From contig NZ_JYJK01000084.1 in assembly GCF_003263785.1 (NCBI RefSeq), positions 79,345 through 143,344 of the forward strand: a DNA stretch of 64,000 nucleotides. Direction: 5' to 3'. The notes below the pieces were generated by a model. The model saw only the letters and a list, made by a program, of their open reading frames with translations, made no database searches and was not told the origin of the DNA. Origin of the DNA: Vibrio variabilis. Lineage in GTDB: Bacteria > Pseudomonadota > Gammaproteobacteria > Enterobacterales > Vibrionaceae. The translations under genes were made by a program, and so were the position numbers. This document shows, piece by piece, positions 9,504 to 20,016 of the stretch; the first letter of the stretch is position 1; the number at the start of each line of letters is the position of its first letter.

Positions 9504-9740
9504 TCACACTGCACGAGTGAAGTGCATCTTCACCTTAGTAAGAAATGACTCAATGCTATATATCGCAACAAACAAACAGGAGAAAAACCACAGCACGTGC
9601 ATCATGATCACTAACCAAGAGTTTTTCCACTCAGATGCTGTACTAACAATGGCTTGCATACCAAAAAAGTAAATCATCACTCCCAGAATTAAAGCCAAGC
9701 TCAAGAACATCGCGGTAATCAATGGAAACCATTTCGTCAT
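9504..9740 (-). CDS. small two-helix membrane protein, unrecognised
   Basis: A 78-residue protein that starts MTKWFPLITAMFLSLALILG and has two predicted transmembrane helices (about 5-28 and 42-63) with a short basic tail. I chose the ATG at 9740 because a full GGAGG lies five bases upstream; the open frame extends four codons further but would overlap that site. No family is recognised. It stands alone between the LysR gene and azoR, convergent with LysR. Confidence 0.65.
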   Translation of the reverse strand: MTKWFPLITAMFLSLALILGVMIYFFGMQAIVSTASEWKNSWLVIMMHVLWFFSCLFVAIYSIESFLTKVKMHFTRAV

Positions 9741-9944
9741 GGGAACCTCCAAAAAGTAGATTTAAGTTACAAGTACTACGGGAAACCGAGCATAAATAGT
9801 GCCACTTTTTATAAGGTTATTTTGGTGTTCAAATTTTTCGAACTAGATGCTCAAACAAACGACCTTAAACGTCATCATCATAGTTATTAGACTGATTCCA
9901 AAGATTGAGAAGCAAATGTTGCTTCAGATAAAGAGGATAGTCCT

Positions 9945-10526
9945 ATGTCGAATACACTTGTTTTAAAATCCAGCATTCTTGGTGACCATTCACAGTCAAA
10001 TCAAATCATCGCGCAAGCCGTCGAGGGCAAGTCAAATGTAACAACTCGCGATCTTGCCGCTGAGCCAATTCCAGTTCTGGACATGGCCGTAGCAACCGCG
10101 CTTCGCAGCAACGGTGACGATCTATCCGACGAGCTAAAACAGATCGTTGAACTGTCTGATACCTTGATTGCTGAGCTTAAGCAGGCAGATACCGTAGTGA
10201 TTGCAGCGCCAATGTATAACTTCATGATCCCAACGCAGCTTAAGAACTACTTCGACCTTATTGCTCGTGCTGGCGTCACTTTCAAATACACTGAGACCGG
10301 CCCCGTTGGCCTTATCGAAAACAAAAAAGTTATTGTGCTAACCACTCGCGGTGGCATTCACAAAGATACGCCAAGAGATAGCATGCATGACTACTTAGCG
10401 ACGATTCTTGGCTTCCTAGGTATGACCGACGTTGAATTTGTTTACGCCGAAGCGCTGAACATGGGTGATGAGCCAGCGGCTGAAAATAGAGCCTCCGCAT
10501 TAGACGCCCTCAGCCAATTGGTGTAA
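9945..10526 (+). CDS. azoR: FMN-dependent NADH-azoreductase
   Basis: Cytoplasmic flavodoxin-fold enzyme that reduces quinones and azo compounds with NADH and is thought to protect against thiol or electrophile stress. The 193-residue length and family signatures fit Azo[14 protein letters not shown] (FMN phosphate binding) at about 7-19, [27 protein letters not shown] sequence at about 88-110, and TTRGG at about 130. It is followed by a terminator and looks monocistronic. Confidence 0.93.
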   Translation: MSNTLVLKSSILGDHSQSNQIIAQAVEGKSNVTTRDLAAEPIPVLDMAVATALRSNGDDLSDELKQIVELSDTLIAELKQADTVVIAAPMYNFMIPTQLKNYFDLIARAGVTFKYTETGPVGLIENKKVIVLTTRGGIHKDTPRDSMHDYLATILGFLGMTDVEFVYAEALNMGDEPAAENRASALDALSQLV

Positions 10527-10561
10527 CGCGTCTGCCAATTACAGAAAGAATGGATTGAGAA

Positions 10562-10598
10562 AGTGGTGAGTTGGCCTAGTGCCACTCACCACTTTTTT
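10562..10598 (+). terminator. Rho-independent terminator after azoR
   Basis: AGTGGTGAGT pairs with ACTCACCACT around a 12-base loop, followed by six T. It also lies just downstream of the convergent protease gene. Confidence 0.85.
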
Positions 10599-10614
10599 CT
10601 GAACGTAACAAATA

Positions 10615-11463
10615 TCAAAGGGTAGCGGCTTTCTTTAGCTGCATTTTCTGTTTTAGATCGCGTGCAAATTCTCGCAGCTGCCTCGCGTTATCTGCATACT
10701 GCTCATCGCCGCACGTTCTGCCATTATTAGTTATATCAGGGCTTGAATAAATCGACAGCAGTTCTGGCTCATAGCTCATAATGGTGCCCGCACCGCCGCA
10801 TTGATACCCTCTCGCATAAGGTTTGAGCCTATCTTTATTTATTTCGGAAGTGTGCTGCTCTAACCTTTCATCAAGTACTTTGAACCATGAGCGATCGTCA
10901 TGCCAAGCCCAAGAAAGATGGCCCAGTTCATGCTCTAACGTGTACTCATCAGCATGCTCAGACAACATAAAGAACTGGCTATTTTCATCCGGGTTAGTCG
11001 TTCCAATAGTGTCATACTCAAAATAGCCATCCTCATCGGCGAGGATCACGCCATAAAACTGATTAGGAAGCCGTTCAATGTTGTGTACCTTTTCTTCACC
11101 AACACGCTTCGCCAGTTGACGTCTAATTTGGTCGATATCAAACAATGAGGCCGAGTTAAAATCGACGGTTTCGACAGCGGCCAATGTTCGCTTCATGGGA
11201 ATGCACGAGTTTTGCATTATCACATTGCTTTTACGTACTGACTTATCTAACTCCGTGTTGACCTCTTCAAGGCCATATTTATCCACCACCGTTTTGGAAA
11301 CGAAGAAGAAAATGGGGGTTTCGATTACCTCTTCCATTGTGCAGTTTGGGATCTTCATTCCTGGCACATCGACTTTATAGAATAACGGGATCAAAGTAAG
11401 CGATAAGCAGCCAACAATCATGACGCTTTGAATTGAAATCAGTTTTTTCATTATTATGCACAT
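10615..11463 (-). CDS. exported metzincin-like zinc metalloprotease
   Basis: A 282-residue protein with an N-terminal hydrophobic segment (about residues 8-28) that could be a signal peptide or membrane anchor. The zinc site is clear: HELGHLSWAWHD, in which two His, a catalytic Glu and a third His at the metzincin spacing (HExxHxxxxxH) are present, although the usual Gly is Trp. A Met-turn candidate, GTIMSYEP, follows about 45 residues later, as in metzincins. Four or more Cys suggest periplasmic or extracellular disulfides. An ATG four codons in (11451) is an alternative start. The substrate and family are not recognised. Confidence 0.72.
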   Translation of the reverse strand: MCIIMKKLISIQSVMIVGCLSLTLIPLFYKVDVPGMKIPNCTMEEVIETPIFFFVSKTVVDKYGLEEVNTELDKSVRKSNVIMQNSCIPMKRTLAAVETVDFNSASLFDIDQIRRQLAKRVGEEKVHNIERLPNQFYGVILADEDGYFEYDTIGTTNPDENSQFFMLSEHADEYTLEHELGHLSWAWHDDRSWFKVLDERLEQHTSEINKDRLKPYARGYQCGGAGTIMSYEPELLSIYSSPDITNNGRTCGDEQYADNARQLREFARDLKQKMQLKKAATL

Positions 11464-11542
11464 CCATTGATATCACTCTATCCTACCCGACTGAATACGA
11501 TATGGCGTATAAGCTTCGTGAAAACCCAAACTAGCTCATGAA

Positions 11543-11582
11543 TTTACATTGATTTACTGACGCTGACGTAAAGTTACATTGC
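11543..11582 (+). promoter_or_regulatory. 10-bp-phased direct repeats upstream of flavocytochrome gene
   Basis: Four consecutive decamers begin TTTAC, TTTAC, CTGAC and GTTAC at 11543, 11553, 11563 and 11573; the first and fourth agree at eight of ten bases. Direct half-sites spaced by one helical turn are typical of OmpR/PhoB-type response regulators. The downstream gene starts about 36 bases later. No regulator can be named from the sequence. Confidence 0.45.
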
Positions 11583-11617
11583 TAGGGGTAGAGTTAAAGC
11601 TCAATAGGAGCGTTATG

Positions 11618-12939
11618 ATGAAAAAACTCTATTTAATGGTGCTCACCCTCGTACTGGCTGTCACCTTGATATGGCTTCAAGCCGAACCCTCATTGTTTAC
11701 TTATGAGACCTTTATGCCATGGCGCAGCGCTCTACTGCAACTGACCGGCATTCTATCCGTATTGCTATTAACGATTACCATGCTCCTCGCGATGAGGTTA
11801 CCATTGTTTGAGCGGCTCACTCGCGGCCTGGATAAGTCTTATCGTTTGCATAAATGGACGGCCATTTATGGCGTCGTCATTGGTGCCATTCACTGGTTGC
11901 TTGCCATCATCCCAAAACAGCTGGTGAGTGCAGGCTTTATGGAACGCCCACAACGTGGTGCTGGCATGCCGATCGATCCAAACTCGCTTTACGCAATCAT
12001 TCAGCCACTTAGAAGCGGTGCAGAAAGCCTAGGAGAGTGGACGCTTTATCTGTTTATCGGTCTGACAGTGTTAGCATTATTTGTTCCCATTAAATACAAA
12101 CTATTTAAGTGGACACACAAGCTAATGGCCATCGCTTTTGTTGCGATTGGCTACCACTCTTTGGTGCTGCTCAAACACGCTTACTGGGACAACTTAATCA
12201 CACCCGTCACGGTAGTCCTTGTTGTCGCTGGTATTATCGCGGCCGTTTGGAGTCTGGTAGGCAAGATAGGTCATCGCCGCAAGCACACAGGCGTAGTGAC
12301 TAGCGTTGAGTACAACAAAGAAAACCAGACTACCAAAGTTGTAGCCGCGCTCCCACATTGGCGCGGGCACAAAGCGGGACAGTTTGCGTTTGTTAAACTC
12401 GGCGATGAAGAACCTCATCCGTTCACTATTGCCTCATACGACAACCAAAGCCATCAAGTAAGCTTTCTCATCAAAGCGCTCGGAGATTTTACCGCGGAGA
12501 TCCATAACCGCGTGACAGTAGGTCAAGCCGTTGAAGTAGAGGGTCCGTATGGCCAATTCGATTTCGAGGACAACAAGAAACAAGTGTGGATTGCCGGAGG
12601 TATTGGTTGCGCAGCGTTTAAGGCCAGACTCGAGCAGTTAGCAAACCAACCTAGGGGTCAAAAAGTGGTGTTTTATTACTGTACTCAAGCACCGTCACCA
12701 TTACTGATACAGGAAATGAAGCTTGCGGCACAGGGCGCTAATATCGAGTTTCACCTTATCGATAATAGCTTAAGCCGTTCTTATCGATCGAGCAGATCTT
12801 GCAGCAGCACCCAGATTTGTCAGAGCACAGTATTTGGTTTTGTGGCCCTGTCGGGTTTAAGAATGCGCTACTGAGTCAGATGAAAGCGCTCAACATGCAA
12901 ACAACTGCTTTCCATGCCGAGCTATTTAACTTCCGATAA
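11618..12939 (+). CDS. ferric-reductase-like transmembrane flavoprotein (one frameshift)
   Basis: Membrane flavocytochrome of the ferric reductase/NOX type. The N-terminal half has about six transmembrane helices with paired His for heme (for example HKWTAIYGVVIGAIHW). The C-terminal half is a ferredoxin-reductase-like module: an FAD-binding HPFTIAS near the middle, then an NAD-binding VWIAGGIG. One base is missing near 12776. Rejoining restores IEQILQQHPDLSEHSIWFCG-type sequence and the C-terminal NAD-binding end, stopping at 12939, about 440 residues. The start at 11618 is favoured by AGGAG seven bases upstream; 11615 is also possible. The role is probably electron transfer across the membrane; the acceptor is unknown. 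Confidence 0.82.
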
Positions 12940-13082
12940 TCGACTAAGTAGCAGACAATCTAGAGCAGAGTAGTTACGTGATACGCTGTTGTTGTCGAAG
13001 TAGAGGCGGGGGCTGACTCGCTTACCGCCTCTCTCACATTTCAAAATCTCTGTTGTGATGAGTTATCGATATTGCTAAGGTA

Positions 13083-13835
13083 GTGAGAGATAACAAAAAC
13101 AATGGGTTCCACGTGAACGCAGTACAATTTAACGACGTCAATAAGTGGTTCGGAGACTTTCAAGCTCTGAACTCTATCCAGCTAGAAGTCAAACAAGGCG
13201 AAATCGTCGTGATTTGCGGTCCTTCTGGCTCTGGCAAATCTACGCTGATCCGTTGTATCAACGGGTTAGAAGCCTACAACTCTGGCGATATCCAAGTACT
13301 TGGTCATGATGTGAACTCAAAGAGTATCAAACCCGGTCAAGTCGGCATGGTGTTCCAGCACTTCAACCTTTTCCCACACCTTACTGTGCTTGAAAACCTG
13401 ACACTTTCTCCAATACGCACGCTTAAACTTTCCAAACAGCAAGCGGAATCTCGCGCTATGGAGATGCTTGAGCGAGTGAAAATCGCCGAACAAGCCGGCA
13501 AGTACCCCTCTCAACTTTCTGGCGGTCAGCAGCAGCGCGTTGCCATTGCCCGCTCTCTGTGCATGAAACCCGATATTCTACTTTTCGACGAGCCAACGTC
13601 AGCGCTCGATCCTGAGATGATCAGCGAAGTGCTCAACGTGATGGTTGAGCTGGCTGAAGAAGGCATGACCATGCTATGCGTCACCCACGAAATGGGCTTT
13701 GCCAAGCGAGTAGCGCACAATGTTATTTTCATGGATGAAGGGCAAATTTTAGAATCGGCGCCACCGAGTCAAATCTTCGACGCCCCTCAACATCCACGTA
13801 CTAAGGCATTTTTGGACAAGATCTTAAATCACTGA
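13083..13835 (+). CDS. polar amino acid ABC importer, ATP-binding protein
   Basis: GlnQ/HisP-type ATPase that powers an inner-membrane amino acid importer. All ABC motifs are visible: Walker [10 protein letters not shown] at about 46-54, Q-loop [10 protein letters not shown], signature LSGGQQQR, Walker [15 protein letters not shown] and the switch VTHEMGFA. The start is uncertain: a GTG at 13083 and another at 13113 (giving MNAVQFNDV) are both in frame and neither has a strong ribosome site. Its TGA overlaps the ATG of the next permease by one base, showing translational coupling in a four-gene operon. Confidence 0.93.
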   Translation: MRDNKNNGFHVNAVQFNDVNKWFGDFQALNSIQLEVKQGEIVVICGPSGSGKSTLIRCINGLEAYNSGDIQVLGHDVNSKSIKPGQVGMVFQHFNLFPHLTVLENLTLSPIRTLKLSKQQAESRAMEMLERVKIAEQAGKYPSQLSGGQQQRVAIARSLCMKPDILLFDEPTSALDPEMISEVLNVMVELAEEGMTMLCVTHEMGFAKRVAHNVIFMDEGQILESAPPSQIFDAPQHPRTKAFLDKILNH

Positions 13836-14628
13836 TGATATTCAAGATTATTAAGCCCGTACTCTCCGCCATCCTACAAATCGCTCTAGTAGCGATAGCA
13901 CTAGCTTGGCTGCTCAACAGTGGTGCCGAGGCCATGGGCTATCGCTGGCAATGGGAGCGCGTGCCTGACTATCTCGCATTCTATGAAGATGGTGAATGGT
14001 GGCCAGCAGAGCTTTTAGAGGGACTAATTGTCACCATCAAACTGAGCGCTTTAGCGTTGCTGTTTACCTTACTATTCGGCCTCATTACCGCGCTGTTAAA
14101 AACCTCCAATTCGGTTGTAGGCCGCGCTATCGCCCATTCCTATGTGGAAGGCATACGAAATACGCCACTATTGGTACAAATCTATCTTCTGTATTTTGTC
14201 TTTGGCCCCATCATCGGCTCGATCGATTCTCCACAGCGGTATTTGCCTTAGCACTATTCCAGGGTGCCTACACAGCAGAAATCCTCCGAGCGGGTCTAAA
14301 TAGTGTTCCCAAAGGTCAGTTCGAAGCCTGCCGCTCTATAGGTCTATCTCGTTTTTATACCTACTATGACGTGATACTGCCGCAAGTGGTGCGACGCACA
14401 CTGCCGCCGCTGACCAACGAAGTCGTCTCGCTAATTAAGAACTCATCCATCGTCAGTGTGATGGCAATTTTCGACCTCACCACTGAAGGAAGGAACATCG
14501 TGGCTGAAACCGCGATGCCATTTGAAATTTGGTTTACTGTTGCCGCGATTTACCTCGTGTTAACGCTCACCTTGTCTGGTTTCTCTGCCTGGCTTGAATA
14601 TCGTTTAAGTCAAGAGAAGCGGTCATAA
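13835..14628 (+). CDS. polar amino acid ABC importer, permease 1 (one frameshift)
   Basis: HisM/GlnP-type integral membrane subunit. The rejoined protein of about 264 residues contains the conserved EAA loop late in the sequence, read as PKGQFEACRSIGLSRFYTYY, with hydrophobic helices around it. One base is missing near 14217; before it the frame reads VFGPIIG, after it LDRFSTAVFALALFQGAYTAEI. The N-terminal RYRWQW-like region precedes a TIKLSALALLF helix typical of the family. It sits between the ATPase gene and the binding-protein gene. Confidence 0.88.
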
Positions 14629-14669
14629 CTCTCTATGCTAACCATGATTTACTAACAAGGAGTCACCCC

Positions 14670-15494
14670 ATGAAAAGGACACTCAAACATCTAGTAAAAG
14701 CAGCCAGTACCGTCGCAATTGGCCTTGCGGTCTCTTTTGGCGCCGCAGCCAGCGAGACACCTAATCTCGATAAGATAAACGAACGCGGCACATTGCGTGT
14801 CGGAATGTCAACGTTTGTACCTTGGGCCATGCGTGACAAACAGGGCGAACTTATTGGCTTCGAAATCGATGTAGCAAAACGACTCGCTGAAGACGCAGGT
14901 TGGAAAGTTGAGTTTGTACCTACCGCGTGGGATGGCATCATCCCTGCTCTGCTTTCTCAAAAATTCGACGTTATCATCGGCGGTATGTCTGTTACGCCAG
15001 AGCGCTCAAAGAGCGTGTTGTTTACCACACCTTACTCACACTCAGGTGTTCAAGTCGCGGCAAGCAAAGCATTGGCTGGTGATTTTTCTAAGATTGAAGA
15101 CTTTGACTCACGCCGCGTAAAAATCGCGGCTCGCCGCGGCGCATTCACCGTACAAGTGGCTCGTGAAACCTTCCCTAAAGCGAAAGTTCTGCAGTTTGAC
15201 GACGACGCCCAAGCGTTCCAAGAAGTACTGAACGGTAACGCCCACGCCGTTATCGCCTCAAGTCCAAAACCTGAACATGAAGCGGTTAAACATGCTGACG
15301 CGTTATTTATTCCGTTTAGCGAGCGTCTCTCTAAAGGAAACGAAGCTTTCGCTGTACGTCTAGGTGAAGAAGATAAAAAAGCCTTCTTCGACAAGTGGAT
15401 CCAAGCAAGAACCGATGATGGTTGGCTAAAAGAGCGCTATGAATACTGGTTCTCTACCCTAGATTGGCAAGACCAAATCGCTGGCGGACAATAA
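14670..15494 (+). CDS. amino acid ABC importer, periplasmic substrate-binding protein
   Basis: Periplasmic solute-binding protein of family 3 (SBP_bac_3), 274 residues. A signal peptide runs to about residue 27 (AAA-S). The mature start NLDKINERGTLRVGMSTFVPW is typical of the family, as are the ligand-pocket segment GFEIDVAKRLAEDAGWKVEF and GMSVTPERSKSVLFTTPY. AAGGAG lies seven bases before the ATG. It lies between the two permease genes. The ligand is probably a polar amino acid, but it cannot be fixed by eye. Confidence 0.92.
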   Translation: MKRTLKHLVKAASTVAIGLAVSFGAAASETPNLDKINERGTLRVGMSTFVPWAMRDKQGELIGFEIDVAKRLAEDAGWKVEFVPTAWDGIIPALLSQKFDVIIGGMSVTPERSKSVLFTTPYSHSGVQVAASKALAGDFSKIEDFDSRRVKIAARRGAFTVQVARETFPKAKVLQFDDDAQAFQEVLNGNAHAVIASSPKPEHEAVKHADALFIPFSERLSKGNEAFAVRLGEEDKKAFFDKWIQARTDDGWLKERYEYWFSTLDWQDQIAGGQ

Positions 15495-15499
15495 TTACA

Positions 15500-16412
15500 A
15501 TGAGCAACACCAACTCAATCAAATTGAACTCCAAGGATAAACACCCATCACCAGCAAGGCGATGGAGTCCTACCTTACTGGATGGCGTATTGCTGCTCGC
15601 TGTGGTGGGACTCGTTGCCTGGCTGGCGTACCGTTCATCCATTGGAATCAACTATCACTGGCGCTGGAGTCAGGCGTTTGAGTTGGTGTTCAACCCGACC
15701 GCAAACGGAGGGTTACCTTATTTTGTCCAAGGCATCATTGCCACACTGAGACTCAGTGTGTGGGGTTTGGTGCTTGCCGTAACGTTAGGCACCTTACTCG
15801 GCCTAGCGAAACACTCAGCGATGGCAGTATTTAGCATCCCCGCTAACCTATTTATCCAGTTGGTTCGCAATATTCCGCCGCTGGTGTTCATCTTTATTTT
15901 TTACTTTTTCATTTCGAATCAGTTGATCCCATTACTCGGGCTCAGTGATGTGCTTCGTGGCTATAGCGGTGAGGTCTCGGGTTGGCAGGCGTTTTTTGTT
16001 TGGTCCTAGCTCGCTATGGGAGAACCTACTTTCTGGCGTTATCTGCATCGGTCTTCTGTCGTCGGCTTATGTGGCGGAAATCATTCGCGCCGGCCTGGCT
16101 TCTATCCCAAAAGGACAATGGGAGGCGGGTCAGTCGTTAGGCTTGTCGACCTGGCACCAATACAAAGATGTCATTGCGCCACAAGTGCTAACAGCTGTGG
16201 CTCCAGCACTGGCAGGGCAAGCGATTTCTCTTGTTAAAGATACCTCTATCGTCTCGTTAATCTCCATACAAGAAATGACCTTTGTCGGCACTGAGATGGC
16301 TAACTCTTCCGGGCTTATTTTTGAAATCTGGCTCATTGTTGGCTTATGCTATTTCTTACTTTGCCTTGCGCTATCCCTACTGTTTCGACGCTTTGAAAGC
16401 CAGCAGAGATAG
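15500..16412 (+). CDS. polar amino acid ABC importer, permease 2 (one base inserted)
   Basis: Second HisM-type permease. The start at 15500, six bases after the binding-protein stop, gives MSNTNSIKLNSKDKH. A hydrophobic helix follows at about 25-45, then LRLSVWGLVLAVTLGTLLG and the EAA loop PKGQWEAGQSLGLSTWHQY. Unlike most breaks in this window, this one behaves as an insertion: a run of six T around 15988-15993 where five would keep the frame, giving QAFLFGPSSLWENLLSG. Rejoined length is about 303 residues. The gene is convergent with ctaB. Confidence 0.87.
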
Positions 16413-16429
16413 GCTCAACAAGTCAATAC

Positions 16430-17345
16430 CTAGACTGGCATGTAGTGGTCAACAAGCAGTAGAACGAACAGCACCATCAAATGAATGATAGAGAACTTAA
16501 AGGTCTCCATCGCGGTTTTCTCCGTGGCCGCGACTTTAAGCTTCCATGCATAGTAGATAAACCCAGCACTCAAGAAGGTTGAGCCTGCCAAATAGACCAA
16601 CCCCGTCATCCCAACCAGAGCTGGCATCAAGCACACTAGCGCCAACAAAATTGTATACAGCAAGATAGAAGTTTTGGTGTATTCCACCCCATGTGTTACC
16701 GGCAGCATTGGAATGTCAGCTTGGCGTAGTCATCTTTTCGATGTATCGCTAGTGCCAAAAATGTGGCGGCGTCCAGATGAAGATGATCATCACCAACAGC
16801 CACGCATTGGCATGCAGCTCTCCCGTCACTGCCGTCCAGCCCAATAGCGGCGGCATGGCACCCGCTATACCCGCGATAACGATATTTTGCGGCGTTGCTC
16901 GCTTCAAATACAAGGTATACACCACCGCATAACCAAGCAAACTTGCAAATGTTAGCCAAGCCGTTAACCAATTCACGCCAAGTGCCAACACTGCAAAGCC
17001 TGCTATGCCTATGCCACTGGCAAACGTCATGACCTTGCCTGCACTTAGGTCACCAGATGGTAAGGGGCGTTTATGGGTACGCGCCATTATGGCGTCGATA
17101 CGGCGATCAATCAGGTGGTTAAACGCGGCTGCAGAACCCGCCATCAATGCAATACCGGCTAAACCCAAGATACTGGCTTGCACCGGTAACGCACCAGGCA
17201 CTGCAAGACACATCCCGACTAGGGCGGTTAAAATCATCAAGGCGACTACTTTGGGTTTTGTTAACGTCAGATAAACGCGCCAGTTGATTACGGGTTTGGA
17301 GGCCGAGTTTACCTCACGGTTGCTGATTATCGTCGTTTTACTCAT
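16430..17345 (-). CDS. ctaB: protoheme IX farnesyltransferase (two frameshifts)
   Basis: Inner-membrane UbiA-type prenyltransferase (CtaB/CyoE) converting heme B to heme O, the first step to heme A. Signatures are [17 protein letters not shown] near residue 28, the prenyl-diphosphate site [21 protein letters not shown] and [11 protein letters not shown]. Two single G losses, near 16755 and 16720, break the C-terminal third; restoring them gives [20 protein letters not shown] and a product of about 305 residues ending HYMPV. The ATG overlaps the ctaA stop by four bases, so the two heme-modifying enzymes are translationally coupled. Confidence 0.92.
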
Positions 17346-18505
17346 AGAGAACTCTCCTTGTCTCCAGACACCTTGAGGGCAGCAACTTGGCTGTTGGCTT
17401 CAACAATGGTCAATGTCGGTTTTTCGATTCGCACGTAGCGCGCGCTATGCAATACGTAGTTGGTGTGAATAAGCGATAGCAGTAAAAAGGCCGCGCCAAG
17501 GTTGTGTAACACAGCCACAGGCAGCGGAAGGTGGAACACAACGTTGCTAAGTCCCAACAGCAGTTGGACTGTCAAAAGCGCGGCTAACGTCACCCCCACT
17601 TTTTCTATCGCTGGATGTGGATAGCGCCATAAGCGGAATGCCAACAGACCGACCACAAGCGCAACGACAATCGCACCGATTCGATGAGTCACGTGAATCG
17701 TCATCCTTGCCGGATACTCAAGTACGCCAAACTCATAATCATCAAAGCCAAAATGAACCGGTGTAAAGGCGGTTTTGAAATCCAAGTACTGTGTCCAATT
17801 CCCTTCACAAATTGGCAGCGCGGTACACACCACCGCAGCATAATTCGACGACGTCCATCCACCCAACATGATCTGCAACACCGTGACAAACAGAGCAACC
17901 AACGCGAATACTTTCAGACGTGAACTGACCAGCGTCGGCAATGTTTGCCTTGCTGGCTTATCGACAACTTTGGGCTCAAATGCCTTATCAGCGTTGGAGG
18001 CTTCATCGGCACTGTTGGCACGGCGAACTTCAACCCTAGGCCTTAGCTTTAGGTAGGTAAAAAACAGCAAAGAGAACATGGTAAAGCCACCGAGCAGGTG
18101 CCCCATCACTACGATCGGCATGAGTTTGAGCGTCACCGTCCACATACCCAGTGCCGCTTGAAACACAATCACTAGTGACAGAGAGATTGGCAGCGCGATG
18201 CCTAGTTCCCTGCGCTTCTTTGATAAACCAATAGCGGTTATCGCAAACACCATTAACCCTAAGCCGCCCGCTAAATATCGATGGATCATCTCTAACCACG
18301 CTTTATAAGGCTCAACGGCTCTTTCTGGATACAGCGTATTCGCGACTTCCACTGCGACCTTTGAGCTGGGAACGGTCAATTGTCCATAGCAGCCAGGCCA
18401 GTCCGGACAACCTAATCCCGCATCGGCCAATCGTGTATACGCGCCCATGGCAATCACGATGACCGTAAACACCAATGAAGCTCTGACTAAGTTGATCAAT
18501 CCCAT
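17342..18505 (-). CDS. ctaA: heme A synthase CtaA (COX15 type)
   Basis: Inner-membrane monooxygenase that turns heme O into heme A for cytochrome oxidase. The 387-residue protein has eight hydrophobic segments in two similar halves. It carries the paired Cys of [13 protein letters not shown] near residue 31-43 and the heme-ligand His in EMIHRYLAG and THRIGA. A charged, Ala/Asp-rich cytoplasmic loop (about 160-190) separates the halves. It ends in a four-base overlap with ctaB and follows an oxidase-associated membrane protein gene. Confidence 0.93.
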   Translation of the reverse strand: MGLINLVRASLVFTVIVIAMGAYTRLADAGLGCPDWPGCYGQLTVPSSKVAVEVANTLYPERAVEPYKAWLEMIHRYLAGGLGLMVFAITAIGLSKKRRELGIALPISLSLVIVFQAALGMWTVTLKLMPIVVMGHLLGGFTMFSLLFFTYLKLRPRVEVRRANSADEASNADKAFEPKVVDKPARQTLPTLVSSRLKVFALVALFVTVLQIMLGGWTSSNYAAVVCTALPICEGNWTQYLDFKTAFTPVHFGFDDYEFGVLEYPARMTIHVTHRIGAIVVALVVGLLAFRLWRYPHPAIEKVGVTLAALLTVQLLLGLSNVVFHLPLPVAVLHNLGAAFLLLSLIHTNYVLHSARYVRIEKPTLTIVEANSQVAALKVSGDKESSL

Positions 18506-18573
18506 AGCGACTCCTTGCTGTGACTATCGACTTACTACATATCAATTACTAAGAATGTGTGCTTTTCATGCGT

Positions 18574-19170
18574 CTAACCAACTCGTGATAACTTCAGTAA
18601 CTTTCTCAAATCAGAGAGCAGCCCTTTACTGTGTGCGACTTGCTTATCTTCTGAGGTAGGTGTGAAATACATCACTAGTTGACCAAGGGTGTCGGCAATC
18701 AAATAGCCTTGTTCTGGAACCACGTCCGTAAAGGCCGCATTGACCGTCACCACGCTGAGAGATTCTGGTAACTCTGGCAATACCTGTTCTGGCAACACAT
18801 ACACCACAGGTGTCACACGTTCCTTATATTTGCCTAATGCCAAATAAGTTTGCCCCATGATGTACAGGCGGTTGATACACGCATCATTGCAATCCGCGGG
18901 TAACATAAATCCAAGTTGCCAGCTCTTCGTTTGCAGTGGGTTAACCAAATCAAGAGACTCAAACGTCACTCTTGGCTCAACGAGCGTGCCATGATTCGTG
19001 ACCCCAGATTCATACCAATGGTTACTCAAAATGGCTTTGGCGATGATAAAGGGCAATGCAAAAAACACGATGAGCGCCAATAGTGTTAGGCGGCCGCGTC
19101 TCACTGAAGACGCAGTCGGTGTAGCGTCTGATGATACTGTTCTCGTTGTCTCTACTTTACTGCTCATCAT
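18574..19170 (-). CDS. conserved oxidase-cluster membrane protein
   Basis: A 198-residue protein with one N-terminal transmembrane helix (about 28-48, LTLLALIVFFALPFIIAKAI) and a periplasmic domain containing a CNDAC pair near 93-97. It directly follows the SURF1 gene, with the start next to that gene's stop. Proteins at this position in gammaproteobacterial oxidase clusters are presumed assembly factors. The Cys pair could point to copper or thiol chemistry like that of Sco proteins, but the canonical Sco CxxxC and His set is not clearly present. Confidence 0.72.
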   Translation of the reverse strand: MMSSKVETTRTVSSDATPTASSVRRGRLTLLALIVFFALPFIIAKAILSNHWYESGVTNHGTLVEPRVTFESLDLVNPLQTKSWQLGFMLPADCNDACINRLYIMGQTYLALGKYKERVTPVVYVLPEQVLPELPESLSVVTVNAAFTDVVPEQGYLIADTLGQLVMYFTPTSEDKQVAHSKGLLSDLRKLLKLSRVG

Positions 19171-20016
19171 CTAACCTCGTTTGTTCGTCGGTCGTGCTAT
19201 GTGTTTTTCATGCTTTGAAGCCAACTTTCTCTTCGGCTGCACACTTTTCTTTGGTTGAAAACAGCTGCGCCAAAATGCGACTAAGACAACGACTGCAAAC
19301 ACCGCTGCCATAGTGAACCACTGAAACGAATAGCCAAAATGTTTGGCTGAGTTCATTGATACCGGTTTCCAAGGATGAGGATAGGCCGTCAACGTATCCG
19401 TTGGCTGAACCACCCAAGCCGACAGCTCAGCACCAACAAGTTCACTAATCTTCGCTGTATTAAGGTGCTGAATTCGATATTGCTGAGTTGAATCTGAGTC
19501 AAAACGCTCGGTGTGAAGCTCTGATCCCAAAGGACTGTCCATTTTTTTATATAAGCGCCCACTGAACGCCACCGGCTCCAATAAAGTGGAAACACTAGGA
19601 AGAGTTTGACGATCTAAACCACCCGCCACAAAACCGAGTTCCACTAGGTAACGCTGATTTGCCTTCTCAGTGTCGCGCATCAAATGCAACACCAAGTAAC
19701 CGACTTTGCCATCAAAGGTTTGGTTATCGAGAAAGAACAAAACAGGCTCGGGAGTTAAGTGAGCGCTCACTGGCAGTGCAATCCAACGTTGATAGTTATG
19801 ATCACCGTGGTGAGCCAACGGCAAGTCGAGAGAGGATAAAGCGACCGGAGGCTGCTCACTTCGTAAAGCAAGCGACTGTTCTAAAGCCACTTTTTCATTG
19901 CCACGCTGCTTTTGCCACAGTCCCAATTTGACCAATGATGAAAACACAACCACAGTTAATACCAACCCCACCCAAAACTTCGCGGTTTGGTAAAAGCGAA
20001 CATGAGGAGTATCCAT
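19171..20016 (-). CDS. SURF1-family cytochrome oxidase assembly protein
   Basis: Inner-membrane protein with an N-terminal and a C-terminal transmembrane helix and a periplasmic domain between them, as in SURF1, which helps insert heme A into subunit I. Visible signatures are LGLWQKQRGNEK near the start, LFFLDNQTFDGKVGYLVL, and a C-terminal HFGYSFQWFTMA helix. I chose the ATG at 20016 (MDTPHVRFYQTAK). The frame is open 18 codons further, but those codons would run antisense into the divergent small gene. The start codon shares the palindrome CATG with that gene. Confidence 0.88.
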   Translation of the reverse strand: MDTPHVRFYQTAKFWVGLVLTVVVFSSLVKLGLWQKQRGNEKVALEQSLALRSEQPPVALSSLDLPLAHHGDHNYQRWIALPVSAHLTPEPVLFFLDNQTFDGKVGYLVLHLMRDTEKANQRYLVELGFVAGGLDRQTLPSVSTLLEPVAFSGRLYKKMDSPLGSELHTERFDSDSTQQYRIQHLNTAKISELVGAELSAWVVQPTDTLTAYPHPWKPVSMNSAKHFGYSFQWFTMAAVFAVVVLVAFWRSCFQPKKSVQPKRKLASKHEKHIARPTNKRG

